Below the pieces are notes generated by a model. The model ran no database searches, was not told where the DNA came from, and was given only the letters and a program-made list of their open reading frames with translations. The translations under genes were made by a program, and so were the position numbers. Below are positions 46,141 through 56,144 of a stretch of DNA of 64,000 nucleotides, one piece after another (position 1 is the first letter of the stretch; every line of letters starts with the position of its first letter). The stretch is from Agrypnia vestita. Its lineage: Eukaryota > Arthropoda > Insecta > Trichoptera > Phryganeidae. The stretch spans positions 176,311 to 240,310 of the forward strand of contig JADDOH010002088.1 of NCBI GenBank assembly GCA_016648135.1, read 5' to 3'.

Positions 46141-46805
46141 TTTTTTACTAAGTTTCTTCTTATTCTTTTACTATGTTTACATATCTTTCAGTACATTCGA
46201 GAAATTATACATACTGTTTGCAAATTCTCTCTGCTGGCTGACAACTTATTTTACTACATTTAAGATATTCGTGTTTGCTCCACTTGACATAACTAAGCCA
46301 GCCGCTCGGTATTTGAGTTTATGGTATGTTAATGCATCCCATCTATGCACAGACAGAAAATTGTCTATTCGCTTTGCGAGTTGTCAGGTTCATTTCCAAA
46401 TTTGCGAGAGCCGCGACAGGCAGATGTAGACACACTCTCTTCTGGGCCCCGTTAAGGGTAAATATTCAAACATTCTGATACCATAGATGTAAAATAACGC
46501 TACTAGCTGTGGATTGTTATTATAAAGAGTTTTTTTTGTTAACCAGGGTCCGCGCAGCTCGCGCGTCCCGTATCGCATTTCCGTATGCAAAATGTGACAA
46601 CCACTTGGCGACATGTTGCTCGCTGGCAATTCCAACAAAGTCATCGGAGGAATTCCCGAGATTTTGAAGGGTCCATGATGTCCAGAATCTTTCAATCCAT
46701 ACTTAAGAAACCGAACTTCATGTGGCGCCTTGGGACACGAATAACCTCAAAATTTACCAGACTGTCAAGTACCACCTAAACATTTCTCTAGCGTAATTAC
46801 AGGAG
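46141..46805. other. No gene recognised
   Basis: Mixed-composition DNA. 46560-46780 is GC-richer and may be the decayed 5' part of the R1-like element that follows. Confidence 0.4.
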
Positions 46806-47310
46806 TTGACTTCCATCGCTCTGATCCCATTCAGTCCAACTTCAGATCTCAAAGACGAGGCATACCTTAAGGCACGTGACGTGTTTAAAATCATAGATAG
46901 TATTATGAGCGAGGACAAGGCTCGACTTAATATGGACCAAAAGAAGAGGATGTTTACATGCCACATGGAACTTATAACTCGATTGAAGGGTGCCCTGGAA
47001 GAGAGCAGATGTGGAAAAAATGAAATAGCCGACAACGTTGAAGATCTGAAACAAATGATTTTGGAAATCAAAAAGAGTTTTGATGCAATTCCTCCAAAAA
47101 CTGTTGGAAAGGCGTCCTACGCGGATATCGCGGGAGGCTCTGTCTGTTAAAGTAATGGGTGAACAACGTGTGGCTGGTCCGCCTCCACCGACTATCTAAT
47201 CTACCCAAAAGAACCAGAGGGCAAATCCGCAGAAGGAACCAAGACAATTATTATGGAAACATTAAAGCCTGTGGATGATGGATTTCAGCCAGTTAAAGTA
47301 AGGAGAGTTC
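46806..47310 (+). pseudogene. Second R1-clade ORF1 fragment
   Basis: FKIIDSIMSEDKARLNMDQK then MFTCHMELITRLKGALEE aligns with the ORF1 at 30665 (KPKLNSDQRARIAACHFDLM). After a frameshift near 47140, IYPKEPEGKSAEGTKTIIME and DDGFQPVKVRRVRGSGG align with that copy's IYPKEPEGKTAEATKSAI and DGFQPVRVRRVTGA. It is cut off at about 47315, where BEL/Pao coding sequence begins. The two copies are clearly different insertions of one family. Confidence 0.8.
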
Positions 47311-47315
47311 GCGGT

Positions 47316-47644
47316 TCTGGTGGCAGATGGCTCAGCAGATGGCTGATCTGTTTTGGAGAAGATGGATGCGGGAGTATCTGCCGACACTGGCGCGACGGCG
47401 CAAGTGGCAGGAGCGAGCACCCGCGATCCGGGAGGGAGAGGTCGCGATCATTGTGGACCCCGCACTACTCCGCAACACGTGGCCCCGAGGACGGGTGATT
47501 GAAGCGAAGGCTGCAGCGGACGGACACGTACGTGTCGTCCATATGAGAACTGCAGCGGGAGATTACACCAGACCCGCTACCCGGATAATCACCATGTCAG
47601 GGCAGCCGCGGATAAACCTGTCCGTCCCGAGCAACAGATTTTAG
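47316..47644 (+). pseudogene. BEL/Pao integrase C-terminal domain (DUF5641-like)
   Basis: The frame reads MADLFWRRWMREYLPTLARR, KWQERAPAIREGEVAIIVDP, NTWPRGRVIEAKAAADGHVR then VVHMRTAAGDYTRPATRI. This is the DUF5641 pattern (W..EYL..LQ.R.KW......GD.V.....L....W..GRV.........RVV.V.T..G...RP). In BEL/Pao it closes the Pol polyprotein after integrase. The rest of the gag-pol is absent; an LTR-like region follows directly. Confidence 0.85.
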
Positions 47645-48160
47645 ATTTTATAAAACGCGGCTCCCGGTTTTCGAGGCAAACGCAAAGCGATTTTGACCGG
47701 GAAGCCGAGCGCTCCTATTGGTCCGCGCATCTATCGGGGGGCCTGCTTTCCGAGCTGTATAAAAGGACACACCTGGCGGGCCAGCGCTCACTTCTTCGTG
47801 AACCTGTGCCTAGGACGCCTACTGGAACATTTAAAGTGTGTTTTTCTTCTTTCCTGCTTCGACCCCTGCTTTACTTTGGACTTGGATTCTGGATTTTTCT
47901 GACTTCTGCTTTGGACTTAGACACGATTTTGGAATCTACTGGCTTTTTTTACCACCTGAGGCGACGACTTTGGCACGATCTAGACTACGAATAATTTCGC
48001 TGTTACGACGGAATTTCTGCTGCTCTCCGTGCAGTGCGCCCGCATTGTATTCCCCGGCCCGGCCACTACATTTTCGACTTCGGAAGCGAGCTTGGCGGAC
48101 CACACCTACATGTGCTTGTTTCCATGCGGAACATAACCTATAAAAATTCACAGGATTTTT
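47645..48160 (+). mobile_element. 3' LTR of a BEL/Pao element
   Basis: It follows the DUF5641-like stop. A TATA box at 47757 (GTATAAAAGG) leads a pyrimidine-rich leader with CTTTGGACTTGG motifs and ends near GCTTGGCGGACCACACC and CCATGCGGAACATAAC. The same blocks occur at 27885-28600. The overlapping frames at 47693-48143 are not proteins. The precise ends cannot be fixed here. Confidence 0.65.
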
Positions 48161-49081
48161 AAGTAGCATCAAATAACAATTTCAAGTTTTTATCAATAGT
48201 CATTATAGAATCAGCGATGGAACGTCCCCTTCAATTTTACGAGGATATTGGAGCAATCCTATTGGATGTTTATTTGATCTTATTGTTTAAAATGTCAGTT
48301 TAATTGTATTTTTCAAGTAATTTTTGCTAGGCAATGTGCTCTAAACATCAATAGATCCTTTTGTTAAATATACAATGCTGGGCCTTAAATGACACCTTTA
48401 TATTATTTTGGTATAAAATCAATTTGGTACAAAATAAAATAAAATGGTATAAAATCTTTGTTTCACAAAATTTATCTTTCCTCATGTAATTGAACAAATC
48501 TCGAAATAATTTTATTGCAATTTGCGTAATCTGGTCTAACCTTACTTTTATTATATTAATTATGATAAACCTATGAGAAAGCAAATTTTTATTCTTTAAT
48601 TAATTCAATAAACTTGTATATTATTGTGAACAGACATTTCGATTTTTACTTACAATATACCTCTTCCACAAAGCAATGTGTATCATGTTTAGAATTCTAG
48701 CTATATAAAGTACAATTTTAAATTTTAATTAATCAAATGAACCCCTATTCCCGTATATTCAGACCGTGTTTTACACGAAATATTTTAAAAATACTTTATG
48801 CAATCAACTACAGAACAAAAGTAAATTCGAGTGTTTTATTTCAAAAATGATATTTACGTTTTAATTTAATGTTACAATTTTCGTCATATATATCTGTTTC
48901 ATGTTTTTTCTATGACATAATATTTTGTCTATGCACGTGAAAGTGAAAGCGCAGGTATCTTCAGTTCAGTGAAAATTTTGGTGCGTTACGGAAATCGGTG
49001 TGGTGGTTTTATGGACGTCGTTTGCGCTCGCCCATTAATTTTAATAATTGTCTGTTTTTACTGAGTAAAGAAAGCTTTACA
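48161..49081. other. AT-rich DNA before the Merlin relic
   Basis: Simple AT-rich sequence with a GGTATAAAAT/GGTACAAAAT repeat near 48410-48450. No gene. The left end of the Merlin element presumably lies between 48900 and 49080, but no terminal repeat was found. Confidence 0.45.
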
Positions 49082-49762
49082 ATGGAAATTACGTTAGTTG
49101 AGCTGACTAGGTTGTGTGATAAAAAGGAACTTATGGTAGAACAGTTACAAACATGGAATTTAATTCCAAGAGAAGGTGAATATATGTGTAAAAAGTGCGG
49201 AAGTGCTTTGAAACTATGTAAAAGTTCTTGTGATTTAGATGGATACCGGTGGTACTGTACAGAGAGAGTGAAAAATTCAAAAAAAAAAAACAAAATTGCG
49301 GTATGTCGGTCTCATTTAGAAAGAATACGTTTTTTGCGCAGTCAAAGTTGACAATTTTCCAAATTTTGGGTATCTCGTATTTGTGGATCATGAAGCTTCC
49401 TTTATTTCATATGATGAGTGAGTTAAAAATATCTTCCCATACGGCCGTCGATTGCCGAGAAGTACTTTTAGACGCTTTTATTGTGAATAAAAATAAAATT
49501 GGTGGAGTAGGAAAAACTGTAGAAATAGACGAATCGAAATTTGGAAAACGGAAATACAATCGTGGAAAACGTGACGAAGGTCAATGGGTGTTTGGTGGCT
49601 ATGAGCGTGGAAGCGAGAATGTTTTTATGGTTTGCGTCGAGAAGCGGTAAGCGTAGTATTATGACAATATTTTATGTGTTTTTAATATTCAGTTGTATCA
49701 TTTTATAGATATATTTATTTATTTTAGAGATCGAGATACACTCTTACCCATAATATTGGAGT
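49082..49762 (+). pseudogene. Merlin (IS1016/ISXO2-like) transposase fragment
   Basis: An N-terminal helix is followed by a zinc ribbon beginning YMCKKCGSALKLCK and DGYRWYCTE. A run of A at about 49279 causes a frameshift, after which the protein continues: FFAQSKLTIFQILGISYLWI and GGVGKTVEIDESKFGKRKYN then GQWVFGGYERGSENVFM. The first catalytic Asp lies in EIDESKFGKRK, diagnostic of the ISXO2-like/Merlin DDE domain. A GT donor at 49647 and AG at 49726-49727 join in phase to RDRDTLLPIIL. The rest, including the second Asp and Glu, is cut off by GC-rich Ty3 sequence at about 49763. Confidence 0.88.
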
Positions 49763-50388
49763 AAGCAACTGGTGTACGAGAGGCTGCACGGAGCCGAGCC
49801 GATGGACGGGGCGTGCCCCGACATCATCGCCCTGATGAGGCCAAGGTATCGAGACGTCCTCGAGGCAGGTCTAGTCTTTGGTACCTACATCTTTGAGACC
49901 CTGAAGACGCGGGTCTCGTCTATAGACTTCCCGCGGGAGCCGCTGTTCGGGAGGCCTCTGGAGCACCAGGAGCGCCAGGACCGGCGGGAGCAGCATGGGC
50001 AGCCGGGGCACCAAGCGCCACCGGCAGCGGTCCGCTACCAGCAGCCGCGGAGGCTGCAAGCACCGGAGCCACCAGGCAGGAGCAACTGGCGCCAGCCCCA
50101 GGTGGTGGTGCCCCCGCCCAGGGAACCCCAACCGCGAGGGGGGCTCCCGAAATGCCATTACTGCCCTGGGAGGCACTTCAACCGGGACTGCACGGAGAGA
50201 AACGCATACCTCGCGCAGACGATGGGAAACGGGAATCGCCCGGGCGGGGACCCGACCGGACGCGGGCCCGCCGCCAGTAACCGACGAGGGCGGGAGCAAG
50301 CTGGTCGACCGGGAGGTGGAACGAGCCACCGAGACCATGCGGGTTTCGGTGCCCGCCGCTACGGTGACCACGCAGGGGACGGTCGCAT
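49763..50388 (+). pseudogene. Gag C-terminus of a GC-rich Ty3 element
   Basis: A capsid-end helix (LMRPRYRDVLEAGLVFGTYI) is followed by a long Pro/Gln/Arg-rich linker and a CCHC zinc knuckle, CHYCPGRHFNRDC (C-x2-C-x3-H-x4-C, one residue shorter than the classic spacing), which packages RNA. The GC content is far above the surrounding DNA. The N-terminal gag is missing at the junction with Merlin. Confidence 0.72.
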
Positions 50389-51066
50389 GTGCGGAGCGTT
50401 GACCATCACAACGAACGGGTGGCAGAGTGGGCGGACTACGCAAAGCGGTCACTGCTACCCATCGCCGGGACAACGACGCGAGTGGTGTTCGCCTGCGTCG
50501 TACTGCTGGTACTTGTGCTGCACGACATTTGCAAGACAGCGGTAGAGACTTTTACTCGTGTAGCACAATGTATCGCGAACAGCGAACCGTGTTCCGAGAG
50601 GGACGGTGACAAACTGAGTGTGCTCGCGGGAGATACTACCGCGTGGAGGCCGGAGGCGGAATGTCACGCGACTCCCGGTCTGCGTTCCACGTTACCGCGG
50701 GTGAGGATGACGATATCGGGGCGGGAGTACGAGGCGCTGGTGGACTCTGCCACCTCACACAACCTGGTGCGGGCGGGCCTGGTGCCCCACCAGCAGCTCC
50801 GGGATTGTCCCCTAGAGCAGATAAACCTAGCGGAATCCGGGGCGGCGATGAGGGTTCTGGCGGAGACCAGGCTGCCTTGGGCGATCGCTGGGAGCGAAGG
50901 CCAGGACAGGTTCCTGGTGGCGGATGGACTCCGCGAGAGCGTCATCCTGGGGAGCGAGTGGCTGAATGGGCAGCGGGCGGTGGTCGACTTCTACCGGGGG
51001 TCCCTTGCACTTCGGGGTACACGAGAGGGCGACCGCCCACCTGCTGACAGCCGGACGGCCGGCTGA
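50389..51066 (+). pseudogene. Protease region of the GC-rich Ty3 element
   Basis: A hydrophobic stretch (VFACVVLLVLVLHD) is followed by a retropepsin-like fold: MTISGREYEALVDSATSHNL and VILGSEWLNGQRAVVDF. The active-site triad reads D-S-A, where D-S/T-G is usual; some retroelement proteases do use variants. The frame is open over 225 codons. It overlaps the next frame by 100 bp, consistent with frameshift decay. Confidence 0.7.
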
Positions 51067-52290
51067 AGCGAAAGGGGCGGAACTGCCGACACTTCCGCCG
51101 CTGCCGGAGAGCGAAAGCCGAGAACTGGCAGGGCTGCTGGAGGAGTTCAGGGAACTGTTCACCCCGTACGCTGGACCGGCGCCCTTGCAGCCCCATGTCA
51201 TCCGGCTCAACGACGAGAGACCTATCCGTCTGGCGCCGCACCGGCTGTCTGACGTGAAGAAGCGGAAGCTCTATGAACAGCTGGAGGGCATGCTGGCGGA
51301 TGGCGTGATAGAGGCCAGCAGGTCACCATACTGCTTCCCAGTGGTGATGGCCCCGAAGGGGACGACGAGTACAGGTTCTGCGTGGATTACCGGCGCCTCA
51401 ATGACGTCACTATTGGAGAGATATCGCCCCTGCCGGTGATCCACGAGACCTTGAAGGACCTCGGGACGGCCAAGGTATTCACGACTCTGGACCTGAAGAA
51501 GGGGTACTGGCAGATACCTTTGCCCCCTGAATCGAAGTAACTGACAGCGTTCGCCACCCCGGACGGCGCGTGCTACCAATTCAGGGTGCTGCCTTTTGGC
51601 CTGAAGGGGAGCGCTGGGACGTTCCAGCGCCTAATGTGTCAGGAGGTCTTAGCCGGTTACCTCCGGGACTTCTGCCTGGTGTACATCGATGACATCATCA
51701 TCTACTCACCAGACTGGAAGTCCCACATGTACCACTTGCGGCTGGTGTTCGAACGGCTCCAGCAGTTCCAGCTCCGCGCAGCCGTTCGAACCGGACAAAT
51801 GCACGTTGGCGGCGGACAGTATAGAGTACTTGGGGCACAAGGTAACCCCAACCGGGAACCGGCCCCAAGCCATACACGAAGGGGCCATAGCTGCTGCCAC
51901 TCCGCCTCGGACGAGGAAGGAGTTGCGCGCTTTCCTGGGGCTCTGTAACTGGCTGAGGGAAAACGTGCCCAAGTTCGCCGAGATGGCAGCCCCTATGACG
52001 GACCTGATAAGCCCCAAGAGGCCGTTCAAATGGTCGCCTGCTGCCCAAGAGAGCATGCAACGGGTGCAGCGAGCGTTGACGGGCCAATTGTCCCTTGCGC
52101 GGCCGGACCCCGCCCTCGAGTTCACGGTTCAGACGGATGCCAGCAAGCTGGGAGTAGCGGCCGTCCTGTACCAACCCGAGCCGATGGCGGACGGTACATA
52201 GTCTCATATGCCAGCTCCAGGTTCAGCCCGGCCGAGCAACGTTGGCACTCCAATGAACAGGAGGCTTTACATGTACATGTAACGTGAAGT
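51067..52290 (+). pseudogene. Reverse transcriptase and RNase H of the GC-rich Ty3 element
   Basis: RT in order: HVIRLNDERPIRLAPHRLSD, LEGMLADGVIEASRSPYCFP, then after a shift FCVDYRRLNDVTIGEISPLP, FTTLDLKKGYWQIPL (first Asp), FRVLPFGLKGSAGTFQRLMC and VYIDDIIIYSPDW (YIDD active site). Another shift leads to EYLGHKVTPTGNRPQAI and RAFLGLCNWLRENVPKFAEM, then RNase H VQTDASKLGVAAVLYQ and the end YIVSYASSRFSPAEQRWHSN. It has at least one stop and three shifts. No integrase follows. Confidence 0.85.
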
Positions 52291-52615
52291 TAATTCGGGG
52301 AGGGTGGAGATTCGTGTAGGCAGAAGCCGTTGTTGCCAAGGGCGGCGACAGCACGATCAAAACGCCAACCTGCATTATTCGTAGACCGCGGGCGCGCGGT
52401 ATTTTCGATTAATATTCTTTTTCATGTGAGAAGGTGGAATATTTTGGATTTTTTTCGACGGCTATGATTACAAGGAGGGCTGGTACATACGAGACGCGCG
52501 CGCCGTAAGATAAGTGAAGCAATAGAAATTCTATTATAATCCTGACTAGGTTTAAAGGTTATCGCGGGAGGGTAGTGTATAAGTATGTATAGCATATTAT
52601 TTTAATCACGTCACA
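52291..52615. other. Unassigned spacer
   Basis: Mixed composition, no motif. It replaces the expected integrase region. Confidence 0.4.
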
Positions 52616-53756
52616 AAAAGGGGGGGGGGGGGCATTTGATGCGTCCGCGACCTGCATGTGACGTTCCGCATCGCGTCCTTTTTAAATTAGAATATAAGTT
52701 TTACTTTAAAATAGATTTAGGTAATTTTAAATTTCGCGCGGCACCACGGGTTGCCACCCCGCACCGCCAGGGGTTGGTAAGGTGCCATTGCGGGTGCGGT
52801 GAGACTACCCCCCTCCCCCGCAGACACAGAGGGTTGGAGCCGCGTGCCCCAATAGCCGCCTTGTCTCGTTCCGATCGCCGTCGCCGCAACAGCTCGCGCT
52901 CCTCGGGCTCCTCGCCCGCCCCATCGGCGCCGGGCCCTGAGCCGCCGCCACGTGTGTTCAAGAACGCGGGGTGGCGCCGCCAACGTCGCTTAAGGAGAAG
53001 GCGGCCTGCAGCGCTCTGGACGTGATTCCCAAGCCTGGACCACGTGCGCTTCCCGCGAGTTTCCGAGACTTAGCCAGATCCCGCGGCCGGTCGCGCCAAG
53101 CCAAACTAAGTGCGGTCCCCGCGGGCTGCGCAGCTTGGGATGCGTGCCCCTCGTAGCCACGAGGGCCTCCAATAGTGAAATGTGTGTTTTTTCGTGATGT
53201 TTTTGAACTGAATGTGACAGGGACACGATTAACTTATGTGAAGGTCGGACTGCTCGCGTGTAGGTTAGGGGTAATTATTAAGTTAGTGCTAAGTCTTTTA
53301 GTTGATAAGGGTTGAGTAGAATTGTGCTTTATATTATTAAACGTGTAAATATTAAAAAAAAAAAAAAAAAAAAGTGTTCTCGTCACCATCAATTAACATT
53401 AAGGGCAGACTTTATACGTGCTTTGTTTCTCTTACTGTTGACTGTTTATTTCCCTCTGTAGCATAAGATTAAGGTTTTCTTTTCTTTGTAAATTAATTAC
53501 CACTTTGCTTCGTCGTACGTAGGTTAAGATTAATGTTTTATGAAGATCATTCGCCACTTTGCCTAAAATATAGGAACTTGTAAAATTGTTTTGATTTTCT
53601 TGTATATATATCCCTTCACCCGCCTTGAAATATCAGTGTCCCAGTCAGTCACCTGACGTTTGATTGTACCTAGGGGAGGGCGTAACCGCGGGCTCGCGTA
53701 GATCTGAGATCTCCCGGCCCGGTTTATCACGCAGTGATTTTATATCACCTCAGACC
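52616..53756 (+). mobile_element. LTR of the GC-rich Ty3 element
   Basis: It starts after a run of 13 G (52620-52632). GC-rich block 52730-53160 (leader-like, no true ORF) is followed by an AT-rich part with a 20-A run (53354-53373) and the motifs CGCCACTTTGCCTAAAATAT, GAAATATCAGTGTCCCAG and AGATCTGAGATCTCCCG, which match the LTR at 36610-36760. That similarity ties the two Ty3 remnants into related families. Limits are approximate. Confidence 0.55.
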
Positions 53757-54237
53757 CCACCCCCTACTAAGGTAGATCAAGCTGTTGACAAAACAGACAC
53801 GATGGTTAGTAGTTTATCCCGCATGAGAAAGACTACTAAATGGTATAAGAAAGTCGCATTCCACATAATAGATCTATTTTTATTAAAATCACATTCCGTA
53901 TATACCCAAGTAACCGGAATAAAAAACCCTTAGCTGATTTTCAACTGGCAGTCATCATTCAACTTGCTGAGAAATATAAACCCGAGATTTCTCAAACATC
54001 ACAACCTGCAACGTCATCATCAGTCCACAGCAATCCATTTCGGGTATTATCTAAATTAGTTACAAAGCATATGGCAGAATTAATTCCTCCAACTGACAAA
54101 TTAAAAAATCCCCGAAGACGATGTCGAATATGCCGATTACAAAATAAAAAAATGCAGCTCACGAGATACTTATGTAAGGAATGCGACGTATCTTTGTATA
54201 TCACAGCTCCAAAAAAATATGACTCCAGATACTGAAA
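53757..54237 (+). pseudogene. piggyBac transposase C-terminal fragment
   Basis: VDQAVDKTDTMVSSLSRMRK then TTKWYKKVAFHIIDLFLLKS, shifting at 53930 to ADFQLAVIIQLAEKYKPEI and a Cys-rich end: RRRCRICRLQNKKMQLTRYL then CKECDVSLYI. This matches the last Asp-bearing segment (VD..D) and the C-terminal zinc-binding domain of piggyBac transposases, which bind the element ends. The first two catalytic Asp residues and the N-terminus are absent. Confidence 0.85.
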
Positions 54238-54819
54238 TTTATTAGCGTGTAAAAACAATATTATCATTGAGACAGTTAAATGTGTGGTGTGAGTGTGTTT
54301 ACCATAAACATTCCATTTGTTTACGTTCTCAAGTGATTCTTCCTTCCACTTGTGCTTATCAACGCAGTAGTCTAAGCACACATTGGGCGCCGATGGCGGG
54401 AATGGCGCGCGACGACAAACGTACGCACGCAAGGTATGTTTTTTGTATGGAGTTTTTGTTTATTCATTTATAAACATCCTTTGAGTTTTTATTATTGTGG
54501 ATTAGGTTTCAAATAACACAACATAACCTTTTATCTTTATCTTGGGTAATAAATTGTGCGTAAGTGGACTATTTTGATGATTTAATATTGAGTATTCAAA
54601 AAAAACTTCGCGTGTGGGTACTGGAAACTCAGGGCTGAGAATAGCGTTCAAAAGGTTAAGGGGATGACTGGATGAATGTGTAATAAAATTAGTGGTTTGG
54701 TATCTTACAAAGAATGACAGAAAGCGTGCCATTAGAGTCAGGAAGTTAAACAAAGCCACTGGTACAAAGCATCCTATATTCTTTAGGATACTAACTCCAT
54801 TGATGCAGATATGGATTAG
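54238..54819. other. No gene recognised
   Basis: Moderately AT-rich spacer. The minus-strand frame 54502-54894 is open for 130 codons but has no family features and partly shadows the ORF that follows. Confidence 0.4.
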
Positions 54820-55446
54820 ATGATTAGGGCAAACCGACTTAAGTTGAGAAAGGAAATTACTGGAGATAAGCCAATTTATGAAACTATATGTCATAAAGAT
54901 GAAGATGCTAATAAATTTAGTAACGAGTTATATGCAAAAGTTAAAAAGCCAAATCTACGAAATATTAATAGGAAACTTTCTGAGGTTGGTGTTAGCATAC
55001 CATTAACCGTGATGACAGGGATATTAGCTGCAACTACACCAACATATGCATGTGATACATCTTTATTTGTACCAAACAATGGTAAAATCCGTGACAAGAA
55101 TTATTGTGTAACTGATAATATGTATTCATTACCAATACTTACAGAATCTGTAGTATGCTTCAATACTATGGATGGGGAAACTTTAACTATATATATGAAG
55201 AACACCTGCTTAGTTACAAGGTATAATGCTTTATATAAAGTAGCAGATTTTGAAGTGGATGTTATATTCCATTATGAATGCAAGATACTTGGTGGCTCAT
55301 GTTGGAATGGTGGTCATTGTAAGATAGGTCATGAGCATCTTTATCTTAAGAAAAATAAGCACAAACCCGTTGTTGTGGATGTGACACTTACTGCTGGCAC
55401 CAGACATCTTTTACATGGTACAGATGGGGAATTAAACCAAGCTTGA
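54820..55446 (+). CDS. Phlebovirus-type glycoprotein-like (Gc/G2) ORF, partial
   Basis: An open frame of 208 codons. A charged N-terminal part is followed by a hydrophobic segment (VGVSIPLTVMTGILAATTP) that could be a signal or membrane anchor. The Cys-rich ectodomain-like stretch follows: YACDTSLFVPNNGKI, NYCVTD, SVVCFN, FEVDVIFHYECKI and GGSCWNGGHCKIGHEH. Cys spacing and the CW-x-G-x-C motif resemble class II fusion proteins of phlebovirus type, which also occur as env genes in some BEL/Pao and other insect retroelements. The family's later Cys-rich part is missing. The frame has no stops, so it may be young or constrained. Assignment rests on pattern only. Confidence 0.5.
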   Translation: MIRANRLKLRKEITGDKPIYETICHKDEDANKFSNELYAKVKKPNLRNINRKLSEVGVSIPLTVMTGILAATTPTYACDTSLFVPNNGKIRDKNYCVTDNMYSLPILTESVVCFNTMDGETLTIYMKNTCLVTRYNALYKVADFEVDVIFHYECKILGGSCWNGGHCKIGHEHLYLKKNKHKPVVVDVTLTAGTRHLLHGTDGELNQA

Positions 55447-55600
55447 TTTCAATACGTCTCCGTGAATCTGTTATTTTGTTCACTTGCAATTTACTTTAAA
55501 TAAAAGTAATTTCATCGAACTACCGAGTCTTTATTTGTGCTACATTTTCCCTTAATTGGCACTTAACAAATTTGGTGGCAGCGCGTGTGATAAACTTCGA
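55447..55600 (+). mobile_element. LTR end and primer-binding-site-like sequence
   Basis: AATAAA at 55500 lies in a short AT-rich stretch ending ATTGGCACTTAACA. It is followed by TTTGGTGGCAGCGCGTG, which looks like a tRNA-primer site at the start of a Ty3 internal region. The LTR start is not identifiable; it may be truncated against the glycoprotein-like ORF. Confidence 0.55.
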
Positions 55601-56144
55601 CAACGTCAAGATATACAGGACTCATCGACATTCAAGATTTTTGATTGGCATCTGACTTGCAATCAAATTAGTTAAAGACTGAAGAAAATCCACATCAAGA
55701 CGGTCCACTCTCATGGTTTAAACTGAAGGAAGAACTCACTACCCGGACCAAAATTCAATAAGGAGGCATCCTGAAAGAACCGGAAGTCCAACGAAGTCCA
55801 GCCAAGGAGATCAGCCAGCATCCAGGCGAAGCAGTGACAGCGAACACGGAGCGGAAGTCCCGGTAGCAGTCAGCAACACCGTTTGCGGCGAGGATAGTGA
55901 GCGGCGGGAGCAGCAACCAGCAACTAACAGCGGCGATCCACCTTATCGATCACAAGCCAAGCAGTTGCGGCTAGCGGTCACCGGAAGACTATCAAGAATG
56001 AAGACGACCTACTTGTAAGTGCAATTATAACTGTTTACGTAACTTCAATTTTATATACCTACCTGTTATTTTTATCTCGTCCGAACCCATTGTTCCACAA
56101 GGTTCTTTGAAAATTATTCTGATTTTGAACCTTCCGAATTTAAA
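55601..56144 (+). other. Untranslated leader of the Ty3/errantivirus-like element
   Basis: GC-richer, purine-rich leader without a plausible ORF. ACTTGTAAGTG at 56011-56021 could be a splice donor for a subgenomic env message, as used by errantiviruses; inference only. Confidence 0.45.

Noticed and set aside
47693..48172. Several overlapping frames after the DUF5641-like domain
   Set aside because: They lie in the BEL/Pao LTR; the related LTR at 27.9 kb does not preserve the frames.
49871..51241. Long minus-strand frames opposite the GC-rich Ty3 element
   Set aside because: GC-rich DNA has few stops in every frame; the plus strand carries the real gag-protease-RT motifs.
52636..53226. Arg/Pro/Ala-rich frames on both strands
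   Set aside because: Compositional artefacts in the GC-rich LTR leader with no family motif.
54502..54894. 130-residue minus-strand frame
   Set aside because: No motif, and it overlaps the start of the better-supported plus-strand glycoprotein-like ORF.
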